Below, piece by piece: positions 19,804 through 28,534 of a stretch of DNA of 64,000 nt (position 1 is the first letter of the stretch; the number at the start of each line of letters is the position of its first letter). The DNA is from Mycolicibacterium holsaticum DSM 44478 = JCM 12374. GTDB taxonomy: Bacteria; Actinomycetota; Actinomycetes; Mycobacteriales; Mycobacteriaceae. The notes under the pieces were generated by a model. It was given only the letters and a program-made list of their open reading frames with translations. It was not told the origin of the DNA and ran no database searches. The stretch spans positions 620,001 to 684,000 of the forward strand of contig NZ_CP080998.1 of the NCBI RefSeq assembly GCF_019645835.1. Direction: 5' to 3'. The translations under genes were made by a program, and so were the position numbers.

Positions 19804-20165
19804 TCGAATTCGAGGCGACGAGCACGGCCGAGGTCCTCGTCATCCGCGCGCGGGGAAAGCTGACCCGGCGGGATTACCGCGACGTCCTCGCCCCGCATGT
19901 GCGCTCGCTGCTCGATCAATCCGGCACGTTGAAGGTGATGTTCGTGATGGACGACACCTTCGAGGGTTGGACTCTCGCAGCGGCATGGGAGAACACGCTG
20001 TTCGATCTGAAGCACCGTCGAGACTTCGAGAAGGTGGCGATGGTCGGGGCACCGCGGTGGGAGGAGTGGTGCGTCAATGTGGCGGCCGCGCTGCTGATGA
20101 AAGGTCAGCTGGCGACATACCGGCACGACCAACTGCCAGAGGCGTGGAAGTGGCTGTGCGTCTGA
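19800..20165 (+). CDS. SpoIIAA/STAS-like small protein
   Basis: The 121-residue protein resembles SpoIIAA-like (STAS-fold) proteins: an N-terminal strand pair (FEATSTAEVLVIRARGKLT), the segment LKVMFVMDDTFEGWTLAAAW, and a helix-strand end with EKVAMVGAPRWEEW and ATYRHDQLPEAWKWL. The last part is typical of this family, in which the fold binds lipids or partners rather than acting as an enzyme. It overlaps the upstream Cys-Cys gene by four bases and ends four bases before the convergent fadE33 stop. Function here is unknown. Confidence 0.72.
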   Translation: MIEFEATSTAEVLVIRARGKLTRRDYRDVLAPHVRSLLDQSGTLKVMFVMDDTFEGWTLAAAWENTLFDLKHRRDFEKVAMVGAPRWEEWCVNVAAALLMKGQLATYRHDQLPEAWKWLCV

Positions 20166-20168
20166 GGC

Positions 20169-21110
20169 TTACAGCACTTCGGGTTCGAGACGACGTAGGT
20201 GCTCCCGCGGTGGTCCGAGCAACTGCGCGCTGCCGTGCGCGCGCTTGAAGTACAGCTGGATGTCGTGCTCCCAGGTGATCGCGATGCCGCCGTGCATCTG
20301 CACCGCCTCGGCCGCGACCTTGGAGAACGCCTCGCTTGCGGTGACCCGCGCCAGCGCCGCCGATGTCGCGGACGGCTCGGCGAGCGCGTCGTCGACGACC
20401 GCGCGCGCCGACTGCACCGCGACGAACAGATCAGCCATCCGGTGCTTGAGCGCCTGGAAGCTGCCGATCGGGCGGCCGAACTGCACCCGGTCCTTGGTGT
20501 ACTGCACGGTCAGGTCAAGGCATCGCGACGCGGCGCCGATCTGCTCGGCGGCCAGCAGGATCGCGGCCGTGCCGGCAAGGCCGGGATCGGCGCCGACGTC
20601 GGCGGTGTCCTGCGGCTCGACCCGTGCCAGCCGGCGCGTGGGGTCCATGGTGTCGACGCGCTCCGCGGTGAAGCTGGTCCAGCGGGTCAGCCGGTCGCCG
20701 TCGGCGGCGATCACCACGTCGGCGACGTCGCCGTTGACCACGTAGCCGGGATCGAATACGACCGCGCCCAACCGGGTGCCCTCGGCCAGCCCCTCGAGCG
20801 CCTCGGCGTCGGGCTGGTCGGCGGCCAACAGCGCCAGCTCGGTGAGCGTCGTGCCCAGCAGCGGCGTCGGCACCAGCGCCTTGCCGAGTTCCTCGAGGAC
20901 GACGGCCGCGTCGGCCAACTCGCCGCCCGCCCCGCCCATCTCCTCGGGCACCACCAGCGCCGCCGCGCCGACCTGCTCGCACAACAGCTGCCACAGCGAC
21001 TCGTCGAAGCCGCGCTCGGAGGCCATTGCCTCGCGCACCGCCGCGGGTGACGCGTGCTTCTCGACCAGCGCCGCGACGGTCTCGCGAAGCAGTTGACGTT
21101 CTTCGGTCAC
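20169..21110 (-). CDS. fadE33: Acyl-CoA dehydrogenase FadE33
   Basis: The 313-residue protein is an acyl-CoA dehydrogenase subunit matching Rv3564 in size, order and motifs (YTKDRVQFGRPIGSFQALKH, then MHGGIAITWEHDIQLYFKR). It is shorter than classic enzymes (about 380) because the middle is compact, as in the alpha2beta2 steroid dehydrogenases of mycobacteria. In KstR2-regulated metabolism it is assigned to steps after opening of rings C and D. The start is GTG 21108-21110, sharing GTGA with the fadE32 stop. It is the last gene of the fadD3-fadE31-fadE32-fadE33 operon, which reads from the KstR2 operator at 24777. Confidence 0.9.
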   Translation of the reverse strand: MTEERQLLRETVAALVEKHASPAAVREAMASERGFDESLWQLLCEQVGAAALVVPEEMGGAGGELADAAVVLEELGKALVPTPLLGTTLTELALLAADQPDAEALEGLAEGTRLGAVVFDPGYVVNGDVADVVIAADGDRLTRWTSFTAERVDTMDPTRRLARVEPQDTADVGADPGLAGTAAILLAAEQIGAASRCLDLTVQYTKDRVQFGRPIGSFQALKHRMADLFVAVQSARAVVDDALAEPSATSAALARVTASEAFSKVAAEAVQMHGGIAITWEHDIQLYFKRAHGSAQLLGPPREHLRRLEPEVL

Positions 21111-22060
21111 AACGCCTCCAATACCCGTCTGCGGTGCACGGTCGGATCACCCCACGCCGAGCGCAGCGCCTGCACCCGCAGCAACCACAGCGACAGGTCG
21201 TGCTCCTGGGTGAAGCCGATCGCGCCGTGGGTCTGCAACGCAGCACGCGCGGTCAGCAGCGCGGCATCGGACGCGGCGACCTTGGCGGCACTGACATCGC
21301 GTGCGGTGTCCGGCGACCCGTCGGCCAGCGACAGCGCCGCGCCGTACACCAACGGCCGCGCCAGCTCGACGGCGATGTGCACGTCGGCGAGCTTGTGCTT
21401 GATGGCCTGATAGGTGCCGATCACCTTGCCGAACTGGCTGCGCTGCTTGGCGTATTCGACCGACATGTCCAGCATCGCCTGCCCCGCGCCGACCAGCTGG
21501 GCCGCCGTGGCCAGCACCCCGAATTCATAGGCGCGCGCCACATCGGCCCGCCGGCCTTCACCGGATGCGCTGGCCTCGAACAACTTTCGGCTCGGATCGA
21601 CGGACTCGTGCTGGGTACCTGCCGTTCCCTCGCGCACCTCCCCGTCGGCTGCCAGCAAGATCAGCCCGGCGACCTCTGCATCCAGGGCCCGCGGCGCGTG
21701 CGGCGGCAGGGCCACCGTCGCGATCAGCTCGCCGGACGCCAGGGCCGCGGCGCGCTCGTCATCGGCGAGCAGGACCGGTGCCACCGCGATCGATTCGGCG
21801 ACCGGACCCGGTACACACCAACGGCCGAGCCGTTCAGCGGCGACCACCAGGTCGACGGGATGCGCCTCGATTCCGTCGTACTTCTCCGGCACGTTCAGCG
21901 CGGTGACGCCGAGGTCGGCCAGCTGTGACCAGACCTTGCGGCCCGGTGTGGTGTCCCCGGCCGCCCACGCCCGGACCGCACCGGGTAGGTCCGCGGCGCC
22001 CAGCGCGGCGTCGATGCTGGCGGCGAAGTCGCGCTGCTGTTCGTCAGTCTCAAAAAACAC
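21107..22060 (-). CDS. fadE32: Acyl-CoA dehydrogenase FadE32
   Basis: This 317-residue subunit has the acyl-CoA dehydrogenase layout with EYAKQRSQFGKVIGTYQAIKHKLAD at the FAD/adenine region and THGAIGFTQEHDLSLWLLR at the C-terminal catalytic loop. It corresponds to Rv3563. Its middle lacks the longer FAD-contact segment of full-size FadEs, so it probably works as a heteromer with FadE31 or FadE33. The start is GTG at 22058-22060, 15 bases after the fadE31 stop, and its end overlaps fadE33 by four bases. Late step of C/D-ring catabolism (KstR2 regulon) is known only from the M. tuberculosis orthologue group. Confidence 0.9.
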   Translation of the reverse strand: MFFETDEQQRDFAASIDAALGAADLPGAVRAWAAGDTTPGRKVWSQLADLGVTALNVPEKYDGIEAHPVDLVVAAERLGRWCVPGPVAESIAVAPVLLADDERAAALASGELIATVALPPHAPRALDAEVAGLILLAADGEVREGTAGTQHESVDPSRKLFEASASGEGRRADVARAYEFGVLATAAQLVGAGQAMLDMSVEYAKQRSQFGKVIGTYQAIKHKLADVHIAVELARPLVYGAALSLADGSPDTARDVSAAKVAASDAALLTARAALQTHGAIGFTQEHDLSLWLLRVQALRSAWGDPTVHRRRVLEAL

Positions 22061-22075
22061 AGTCGAATTTTCCTC

Positions 22076-23200
22076 TTACTTCCGGGGCAGACCCAGCAGG
22101 CGCTCGGCGATGATGTTGCGCTGAATCTCGTTTGTGCCTGCGTAGATCGGACCACCGAGGGCGAAAAGCAGCCCGTCTGTCCACGGGTCGGAAAGCTCTC
22201 CGTCAGCGCCGCGCATGTCCAGCGCGGTCTGATGGATGGCCACGTCGAGGTCGGACCAGAACACCTTGGTCACGCTGGACTCCGCACCCAACTCGCCGCC
22301 CGCGGTCACCCGCGTTACAGTGCCGAAGGTGTGCAGCCGGTAGGCCTGGGCCTTGATCCAGGCGTCGGCCACCCGGTCGGCGTAGGCCGGGTCGGGGTTC
22401 TGTTTCCATTGCGCGACAAGTCGTTCGGCGGGCGCCAGGAAGCGGGCCGGGCTGCGCAGCGACATGCCGCGTTCGTTGCTCGACGTGCTCATCGCTGCAC
22501 GCCATCCGTCGTGCACATCGCCGATGACATCGTTGTCGGGAACGAACACGTCGTCGAGGAAGATCTCCCCGAAGCCGGTGTCGCCGCCGAGTTGGGCGAT
22601 GGGCCGCACCGTCACGCCCTTGGCCTTGAGGTCGAACATGAAGTACGTCAGGCCGCGGTGCCGCTCAGCCTCCGGATCGGAGCGAAACAGCCCGAACGCG
22701 CGCTCCCCGAACGGTGCCCGCGAACTCCAGATCTTCTGGCCGTTGAGCAGCCAGCCGCCGTCGGTGCGGGTCGCCGTCGAGCGCAACGACGCGAGGTCGC
22801 TTCCGGATTCGGGTTCCGACCACGCCTGGGCCCAGATCTCCTCGCCGCTGGCCATCTTGGGCAGCACGCGGTCGAGTTGTTCCTCGGTGCCGTGCGCGAA
22901 CAACGTCGGGGCCAACATCGACGTGCCGTTGGCGCTGGCGCGACCCGGGGCGCCCGCGCGGAAGTACTCCTCCTCGTACACCACCCACTGCAGCAGGGAA
23001 GCGTCGCGCCCACCGTACTTCTGGGGCCAGGTGATCACCGAAAGGCCCGCGTCGAACAGCACCTTGTCCCAGCGCCGGTGTTGTTCGAATCCCTCTGCGG
23101 TGTCGTAGGACTTGGTCGGAAACGAATCCCGGTTCGCCGCAAGGAACTCGCGCACCTCGGCCCGGAATTCGCGCGTCGCGTCGTCGAAACTCAGATCCAT
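22076..23200 (-). CDS. fadE31: Acyl-CoA dehydrogenase FadE31
   Basis: The 374-residue protein is a full-length acyl-CoA dehydrogenase, close to Rv3562. SEPESGSDLASLRS and LNGQKIWSSRAPF contact FAD and substrate, and YAGTNEIQRNIIAERLLGLPR is the C-terminal FAD-binding segment. In FadE heteromers of this type the full-size subunit supplies the FAD contacts missing from the short partner. The start is ATG 23198-23200, overlapping the fadD3 stop by one base. It belongs to the KstR2-controlled operon for HIP-derived CoA esters. Confidence 0.92.
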   Translation of the reverse strand: MDLSFDDATREFRAEVREFLAANRDSFPTKSYDTAEGFEQHRRWDKVLFDAGLSVITWPQKYGGRDASLLQWVVYEEEYFRAGAPGRASANGTSMLAPTLFAHGTEEQLDRVLPKMASGEEIWAQAWSEPESGSDLASLRSTATRTDGGWLLNGQKIWSSRAPFGERAFGLFRSDPEAERHRGLTYFMFDLKAKGVTVRPIAQLGGDTGFGEIFLDDVFVPDNDVIGDVHDGWRAAMSTSSNERGMSLRSPARFLAPAERLVAQWKQNPDPAYADRVADAWIKAQAYRLHTFGTVTRVTAGGELGAESSVTKVFWSDLDVAIHQTALDMRGADGELSDPWTDGLLFALGGPIYAGTNEIQRNIIAERLLGLPRK

Positions 23201-24759
23201 CAGTTTCTTTCCCTCAGAAGCGGTTTGACCACCTTGCCACCCGGGTTGCGTGGCAGGATGTCGAGAAACTCCACCGACCGCGGAACCTTGAAGTTGGCCA
23301 AATGTTGTCGCGTGTAGTTGATTACGGTCTGTTCGTCCAGTTCGGCACCGGGTTTGGTGACCAGGAACGCCTTGCCCACCTCACCGAGCCGCTCGTCGGG
23401 CACACCGATCACCGCGGACTCGGCGACACCGTCCAGCCGGGCCAGTACCTGCTCGATTTCCGCGGGGTACACATTGAACCCGCCGCAGATGTACATGTCC
23501 TTGAGACGGTCGGTGATCTGCAGGTTGCCCCGGTCGTCGACGCGGCCCACATCGCCGGTGTGCAGCCAACCTTCGGCGTCGATGGCCGCGGCGGTGGCTT
23601 CCGGGTCGTCGAGATAGCCGAGCATGACGTTGGGGCCGCGCAGCAGCACCTCGCCGGCGCCGTGCTCGTCGGGGGCGTCGATGCGCAGTTCGAAGTCGGC
23701 GATCGGGCGCCCGCAGGTGGTCGCAACGGTGACCGCGTCGTCGTCGGCGCGGCACATGGTGCCGAAACCGCTTGCCTCCGTTAGCCCGTACGCGGTCAGT
23801 ACGATGTCGATGTCCAACTCGTTCTGCATGCGCTCGATCAGCACCACCGGGATCGTCGCGGCGCCGGTGACCGCGAACCGCAGCGACGTCAGGTCGTAGT
23901 CACCGCGGCGTGGGTGGTCCAGCAGCATCTGGTAAATCGTCGGGGGGCCGGGCAGCACGGTGATGCGGTGCTGCGCGACGGCCTGCATCGCCTGCTCCGG
24001 GTCGAAGGTCAGTTGGGGGATAAGCGTCGCGCCGGTCTGCAGGCAGGCCAGGATGCCGGCCTTGTAACCGAAGTTGTGGAAGAACGGGTTGATGCAGAGG
24101 TAGCGGTCGGCGCTGGTGAGCTGGCCGCATTCGGCCCACGCCGCGGGCGCGGCCAGCGACTGCCGGTGTGCGCACAGCGCGCCCTTGCTGCGCCCCGTGG
24201 TGCCGGAGGTGAACAGGATGTCGGAGACGTCGTCGGGCGTGACGGCCGCCGCGCGGGAGTCGACGCGCGTCAGGTCCGTTCCCCGTGCAATGAACTCGTC
24301 CCAGTCGCCGTCGTCCTTCTCGATCGGCACCCGCACGATGTGGCGCAACTGAGGCAGCGCGTTGCGGTCGACGGAGGCGGCCTTGTCCACACCGAGAAAC
24401 TCCCCGGAGGCGAACAGCAGCGGTGCGCCGGTGCGCTCGATCACGTCGGCCGCCTCGCTGGCGGTGTAGCGGGTGTTCAGCGGCACCACGACGCCGCCCG
24501 CGTAGTGGGTGGCCAGGCAGGCCACCACCCAGTGCCAGGTGTTGGGCGACCAGATCGCGACCCGGTCCCCGGCCTGGATGCCGAGGTCGATCATCGCCGC
24601 CGCGGCGGTGCGGACCTCGTCGCGCAGTTGGGTGAACGTGAACGTGCGGCCGTCTCCGGCTGAATTGACGGCACCGCCGGTGACCAGTGCGGGATGGTCC
24701 CGAAATCGGTCGGCAATGTGGTCCAAGACCTGGGGAATGGTCCTTGGATCCGAACTCAT
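23200..24759 (-). CDS. fadD3: HIP-CoA ligase FadD3
   Basis: FadD3 activates HIP, the bicyclic propanoate left after HsaD, to HIP-CoA; HIP-CoA is also the KstR2 ligand in the known system. The 519 residues have the adenylate-forming motifs ILFTSGTTGRSKGALCAH (P-loop), YGLTEASGFG, and YLDDPEATAAAIDAEGWLHT followed by GDVGRVDDRGNLQITDR, with the C-terminal Lys in NPGGKVVKPLL. It is the first gene of the leftward operon (fadD3-fadE31-fadE32-fadE33), 17 bases behind the KstR2 operator. Start is ATG 24757-24759. Confidence 0.95.
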   Translation of the reverse strand: MSSDPRTIPQVLDHIADRFRDHPALVTGGAVNSAGDGRTFTFTQLRDEVRTAAAAMIDLGIQAGDRVAIWSPNTWHWVVACLATHYAGGVVVPLNTRYTASEAADVIERTGAPLLFASGEFLGVDKAASVDRNALPQLRHIVRVPIEKDDGDWDEFIARGTDLTRVDSRAAAVTPDDVSDILFTSGTTGRSKGALCAHRQSLAAPAAWAECGQLTSADRYLCINPFFHNFGYKAGILACLQTGATLIPQLTFDPEQAMQAVAQHRITVLPGPPTIYQMLLDHPRRGDYDLTSLRFAVTGAATIPVVLIERMQNELDIDIVLTAYGLTEASGFGTMCRADDDAVTVATTCGRPIADFELRIDAPDEHGAGEVLLRGPNVMLGYLDDPEATAAAIDAEGWLHTGDVGRVDDRGNLQITDRLKDMYICGGFNVYPAEIEQVLARLDGVAESAVIGVPDERLGEVGKAFLVTKPGAELDEQTVINYTRQHLANFKVPRSVEFLDILPRNPGGKVVKPLLRERN

Positions 24760-24776
24760 CGACGCTCCCTCAACAA

Positions 24777-24790
24777 AGCAAGTGCTTGGT
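24777..24790. promoter_or_regulatory. KstR2 operator between fadD3 and fadE30
   Basis: AGCAAGTGCTTGGT matches the KstR2 consensus ANCAAGNNCTTGNT at every fixed position. It lies between the divergent fadD3 and fadE30 starts and can repress both operons. Confidence 0.93.
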
Positions 24791-24806
24791 AGGTTAGCCT
24801 ACAAGG

Positions 24807-25958
24807 GTGATTGAGGTCGAGGAGTTCCGGGCCGAGGTCCGCGACTGGCTGACGGCCAACCTGGTCGGCGAGTATGCCGCGCTCAAGGGCCTCGGCGGCC
24901 CAGGTCGCGAACACGAGGCCTTCGAGCAACGACACGCGTGGAACCAGCATCTGGCCGCCGCCGGGCTGACCTGTCTGGGGTGGCCGGAAGAACACGGCGG
25001 GCGTGGTCTGTCGGTGGCCCACCGCGTGGCGTTCTACGAGGAGTACGCGATCGCCAACGCCCCCGCGAAGGTCAACCACTTCGGTGAGGAGCTGCTCGGG
25101 CCGACGCTGATCGCCTACGGCACACCCGAGCAGCAGCAACGGTTTCTGCCGAAGATCCTCGATGTGACCGAACTGTGGTCCCAGGGCTACTCGGAGCCGG
25201 GCGCGGGCAGCGACCTCGCCAACGTGTCGACGACCGCCGAACTCGACGGGGATCAGTGGGTCATCAACGGGCAGAAGGTGTGGACGTCGCTGGCGCACTG
25301 GGCGCAATGGTGCTTTGTGGTCGCGCGCACCGAGAAGGGCTCCAAACGGCATGCGGGGCTGTCGTATCTGCTGGTGCCGCTGGATCAGCCCGGTGTGCAG
25401 ATCCGCCCGATCGTGCAGCTCACCGGCGACTCGGAGTTCAACGAGGTGTTCTTCGACGACGCCCGCACCGACGCGTCGCTGGTGGTCGGCGAGCCCGGCG
25501 ACGGCTGGCGGGTGGCGATGGGAACGCTGACGTTCGAGCGCGGCGTGTCGACGCTCGGCCAGCAGATCGAATACGCCCGTGAACTCTCCGGTGTCGCGGA
25601 CTTGGCGAAACAGACTGGTGCAGCCGATGATCCGCTGATCCGTGAGCGGCTGACCCGGTCGTGGGTGGGCTTGCGGACCATGCGGTCTTACGCGCTGGCG
25701 ACCATGGACGTCGAGCAGCCAGGGCAAGATAATGTGTCGAAGTTGTTGTGGGCCAACTGGCATCGCGAGCTCGGCGAGATCGCCATGGACGTGCTCGGTC
25801 GCGACGCGCTGACGCTGACCGACGGTGACTTCGACGAATGGCAGCGGCTGTACCTGTTCTCCCGAGCCGACACCATCTACGGCGGCTCCAACGAAATCCA
25901 GCGCAACATCATCGCCGAGCGGGTGCTCGGCCTACCGAGGGAGGCCAGGCCTTCGTGA
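24807..25958 (+). CDS. fadE30: Acyl-CoA dehydrogenase FadE30
   Basis: FadE30 dehydrogenates the propionyl side chain of 5-OH-HIP-CoA, the first oxidation after FadD3 (established for the M. tuberculosis orthologue Rv3560c). The 383-residue protein has EPGAGSDLANVS, INGQKVWTSLAHWAQW and the C-terminal YGGSNEIQRNIIAERVLGLPR. The start is GTG 24807, only 16 bases from the KstR2 operator; a TAGGTT hexamer at 24790-24795 could serve as -10, which would make the mRNA leaderless or nearly so. It overlaps ipdF by four bases (GTGA, 25955-25958). Confidence 0.93.
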   Translation: MIEVEEFRAEVRDWLTANLVGEYAALKGLGGPGREHEAFEQRHAWNQHLAAAGLTCLGWPEEHGGRGLSVAHRVAFYEEYAIANAPAKVNHFGEELLGPTLIAYGTPEQQQRFLPKILDVTELWSQGYSEPGAGSDLANVSTTAELDGDQWVINGQKVWTSLAHWAQWCFVVARTEKGSKRHAGLSYLLVPLDQPGVQIRPIVQLTGDSEFNEVFFDDARTDASLVVGEPGDGWRVAMGTLTFERGVSTLGQQIEYARELSGVADLAKQTGAADDPLIRERLTRSWVGLRTMRSYALATMDVEQPGQDNVSKLLWANWHRELGEIAMDVLGRDALTLTDGDFDEWQRLYLFSRADTIYGGSNEIQRNIIAERVLGLPREARPS

Positions 25959-26743
25959 ACCTGTCAGAAGCCCCGAAAGAGATTGAGGGACACGGCCTTC
26001 TCGCTGGCAAGGTCGTCGTCGTGACGGCGGCCGCAGGCACCGGCATCGGTTCGTCGGTCGCACGCCGAGCGCTGGCCGAAGGTGCCGACGTCGTCATCTC
26101 CGACCACCACGAACGCCGATTGGGCGAAACCCGCGACCAGCTCAGCGAGCTCGGCCTGGGCCGGGTCGAGAGCGTGGTGTGTGATGTCACCTCCACCGCC
26201 CAGGTCGACGCGCTGATCTCCTCCACGACCGCCCGGATGGGACGGCTGGACGTGCTGGTGAACAACGCCGGCCTCGGCGGGCAGACGCCGGTGATCGACA
26301 TGACCGACGAGGAGTGGGACCGCGTTTTCAACGTGACGCTGACGTCGGTGATGCGCGCGACACGCGCGGCGCTGCGCTACTTTCGCGATGCCGGCCATGG
26401 CGGCGTGATCGTCAACAACGCCAGCGTACTTGGTTGGCGCGCACAGCATTCCCAGTCACACTACGCGGCGGCCAAGGCCGGGGTGATGGCGTTGACGCGG
26501 TGCAGCGCCATCGAGGCCGTCGAATACGGGGTGCGGATCAACGCGGTGTCGCCCAGCATCGCGCGGCACAAGTTCCTCGAGAAGACCAGCAGCTCGGACC
26601 TGCTGGACCGGCTCTCGCAGGGCGAGGCGTTCGGTCGGGCCGCCGAACCGTGGGAAGTCGCGGCCACCATCGCGTTCTTGGCCAGCGAGTACTCCAGTTA
26701 CCTGACTGGAGAAGTGATCTCGGTGTCGAGCCAGCACCCATGA
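25955..26743 (+). CDS. ipdF: SDR IpdF (Rv3559c-like)
   Basis: This 262-residue short-chain dehydrogenase interconverts the 5-oxo and 5-hydroxy forms at ring C of HIP-CoA in the known pathway. It has TAAAGTGIG (nucleotide loop, an unusual form of TGxxxGIG), NNAG, the Ser in IVNNASVLGW, and Y-x3-K in HYAAAKAG. The start is GTG 25955-25957, which shares bases with the fadE30 stop; upstream in-frame codons belong to an unrelated frame inside fadE30. Its stop shares ATGA with kstR2 (26740-26743). Confidence 0.92.
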   Translation: MNLSEAPKEIEGHGLLAGKVVVVTAAAGTGIGSSVARRALAEGADVVISDHHERRLGETRDQLSELGLGRVESVVCDVTSTAQVDALISSTTARMGRLDVLVNNAGLGGQTPVIDMTDEEWDRVFNVTLTSVMRATRAALRYFRDAGHGGVIVNNASVLGWRAQHSQSHYAAAKAGVMALTRCSAIEAVEYGVRINAVSPSIARHKFLEKTSSSDLLDRLSQGEAFGRAAEPWEVAATIAFLASEYSSYLTGEVISVSSQHP

Positions 26744-27327
26744 GCAGTCAACCGGTGAGCCGACGCGACGAGCTTCTCGAGCTCGCCGCGGCGATGTTCG
26801 CCGAGCGCGGTCTGCGCGCCACCACGGTGCGCGACATCGCCGACAGCGCGGGCATCTTGTCCGGCAGCCTCTACCACCACTTCTCCTCGAAGGAGGAGAT
26901 GGTCGACGAGGTGCTGCGCAGCTTCCTGGACTGGCTGTTCACCCGCTACCAGGAGATCGTCGACACCGAGCCCAACCCGCTCGAGCGGCTCAAGGGCCTG
27001 TTCATGGCTTCGTTCGAAGCGATCGAGCACCGGCACGCCCAGGTCGTCATCTACCAGGACGAAGCCAAGCGGCTGTCCGGGCAGGAGCGGTTCTCCTACG
27101 TCGACGAGCGCAACAAAGAGCAGCGCAGAATGTGGCTGGATCTGCTCAACGACGGCGTCGAGCAGGGCTATTTCCGCCCCGACATCGACGTCGACCTGGT
27201 GTACCGGTTCATCCGCGACACCACCTGGGTTTCGGTCCGCTGGTATCAGCCCGGCGGACCGCTCACGGCCGAGGAAGTCGGCCGGCAATACCTCGCTATC
27301 GTTCTCGGTGGCATCACGAAGAAATGA
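26740..27327 (+). CDS. kstR2: TetR-family repressor KstR2
   Basis: KstR2 represses the C/D-ring genes and responds to HIP-CoA. The 195-residue protein starts at ATG 26740, overlapping the ipdF stop. SRRDELLELAAAMFAERGLR and GILSGSLYHHFSSKEEMVDE are the TetR helix-turn-helix; the rest is all-helical ligand/dimer domain. The open frame runs back to 26314 but that part is a shadow of ipdF. It lies inside the operon it would control (fadE30-ipdF-kstR2-fadA6), so expression is autoregulated through the operator at 24777. Confidence 0.94.
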   Translation: MSSQPVSRRDELLELAAAMFAERGLRATTVRDIADSAGILSGSLYHHFSSKEEMVDEVLRSFLDWLFTRYQEIVDTEPNPLERLKGLFMASFEAIEHRHAQVVIYQDEAKRLSGQERFSYVDERNKEQRRMWLDLLNDGVEQGYFRPDIDVDLVYRFIRDTTWVSVRWYQPGGPLTAEEVGRQYLAIVLGGITKK

Positions 27328-27334
27328 GGAGATC

Positions 27335-28504
27335 ATGACTCCAACGTCACAGGCCTACGTCATCGACGCCGTCCGCACCGCCATCGGTAAGCGCAACGGG
27401 TCGTTGGCCGCGGTGCACCCCGTCGACCTCGGCGCGATCGGGTGGCGCGGGCTGTTCGACCGCAACGACGTCGACCCGGGTGCCGTCGACGACGTCATCG
27501 CGGGCTGTCTGGACGCGATCGGCCCGCAGGCCGGCAACATCGCCCGGTTGTCGTGGCTGGCCGCGGGCTACCCCGAAGAGGTCCCCGGGGTCACCGTCGA
27601 CCGCCAGTGCGGGTCCAGCCAGCAAGCGATTTCCTTTGGCGCCCAGGCCATCATGTCCGGTACCGCCGATCTGATCGTCGCAGGCGGCATGCAGAACATG
27701 AGCCAGATCCCGATCTCCTCGGCGATGACCGTAGCCGAGCAGTTCGGCTTCACCTCGCCAACCAACGAATCCAAGAGCTGGCTGCACCGCTACGGCGACC
27801 AGGAGATCTCGCAGTTCCGCGGCGCGGAACTGATCGCGGAGAAGTGGGGTATCTCGCGCGAGGAGATGGAGCAGTTCTCGCTGACTAGCCACCAGCGCGC
27901 GCAGGAGGCGATCCGCGCCGGCCACTTCGAGAACGAGATCATTCCGGTCGAGGTGGACGGCGGCACGTTCGTCACCGACGAGGGGCCGCGGGACACGTCG
28001 CTGGAGAAGATGGCCGGGCTCAAGACGCTCACCGAAGGCGGCCGGTTGACCGCCGCGATGGCCAGCCAGATCTCCGACGGCGCCAGCGCGGTGCTGCTGG
28101 CCTCGGAAAGCGCAGTACAGGCACATAATCTGAAGCCCCGCGCCCGCATCCACCACATCAGCGCCCGCGGCGCCGATCCGGTGTTCATGCTGACCGGACC
28201 GATCCCGGCCACCGAGTACGCGCTGAAGAAGACGGGCCTGTCGATCGACGACATCGACACCGTCGAGATCAACGAGGCGTTCGCACCGGTGGTGATGGCG
28301 TGGCTGAAGGAAACCGGCGCCGACCCGGCCAAGGTCAACCCCAGCGGCGGCGCGATCGCGCTCGGCCACCCGCTCGGCGCTACCGGCGCCAAGCTGTTCG
28401 CCACCATGCTGAACACGTTGGAGCGCACCGGCGGTCGCTACGGCCTTCAGACCATGTGCGAGGGCGGCGGCACCGCCAACGTCACCATCATCGAGCGGCT
28501 CTGA
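27335..28504 (+). CDS. fadA6: Thiolase FadA6
   Basis: FadA6 is a thiolase of the KstR2 pathway acting on the beta-oxo thioester formed after IpdAB opens ring C. The 389 residues show the nucleophile Cys92 in [30 protein letters not shown] with the catalytic His, and the second Cys in TMCEGGGTAN. The start is ATG 27335 after GAGGAGA, seven bases past the kstR2 stop. It is the last gene of the rightward operon. Confidence 0.94.
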   Translation: MTPTSQAYVIDAVRTAIGKRNGSLAAVHPVDLGAIGWRGLFDRNDVDPGAVDDVIAGCLDAIGPQAGNIARLSWLAAGYPEEVPGVTVDRQCGSSQQAISFGAQAIMSGTADLIVAGGMQNMSQIPISSAMTVAEQFGFTSPTNESKSWLHRYGDQEISQFRGAELIAEKWGISREEMEQFSLTSHQRAQEAIRAGHFENEIIPVEVDGGTFVTDEGPRDTSLEKMAGLKTLTEGGRLTAAMASQISDGASAVLLASESAVQAHNLKPRARIHHISARGADPVFMLTGPIPATEYALKKTGLSIDDIDTVEINEAFAPVVMAWLKETGADPAKVNPSGGAIALGHPLGATGAKLFATMLNTLERTGGRYGLQTMCEGGGTANVTIIERL

Positions 28505-28534
28505 TCAGCTGACCTGCTCGCGGGGTAGGGGACT

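Noticed and set aside
26314..26739. Upstream extension of kstR2 to 26314
   Set aside because: The extra 142 codons lie inside ipdF in another frame and are Arg-rich; ATG 26740 overlaps the ipdF stop in the usual way.
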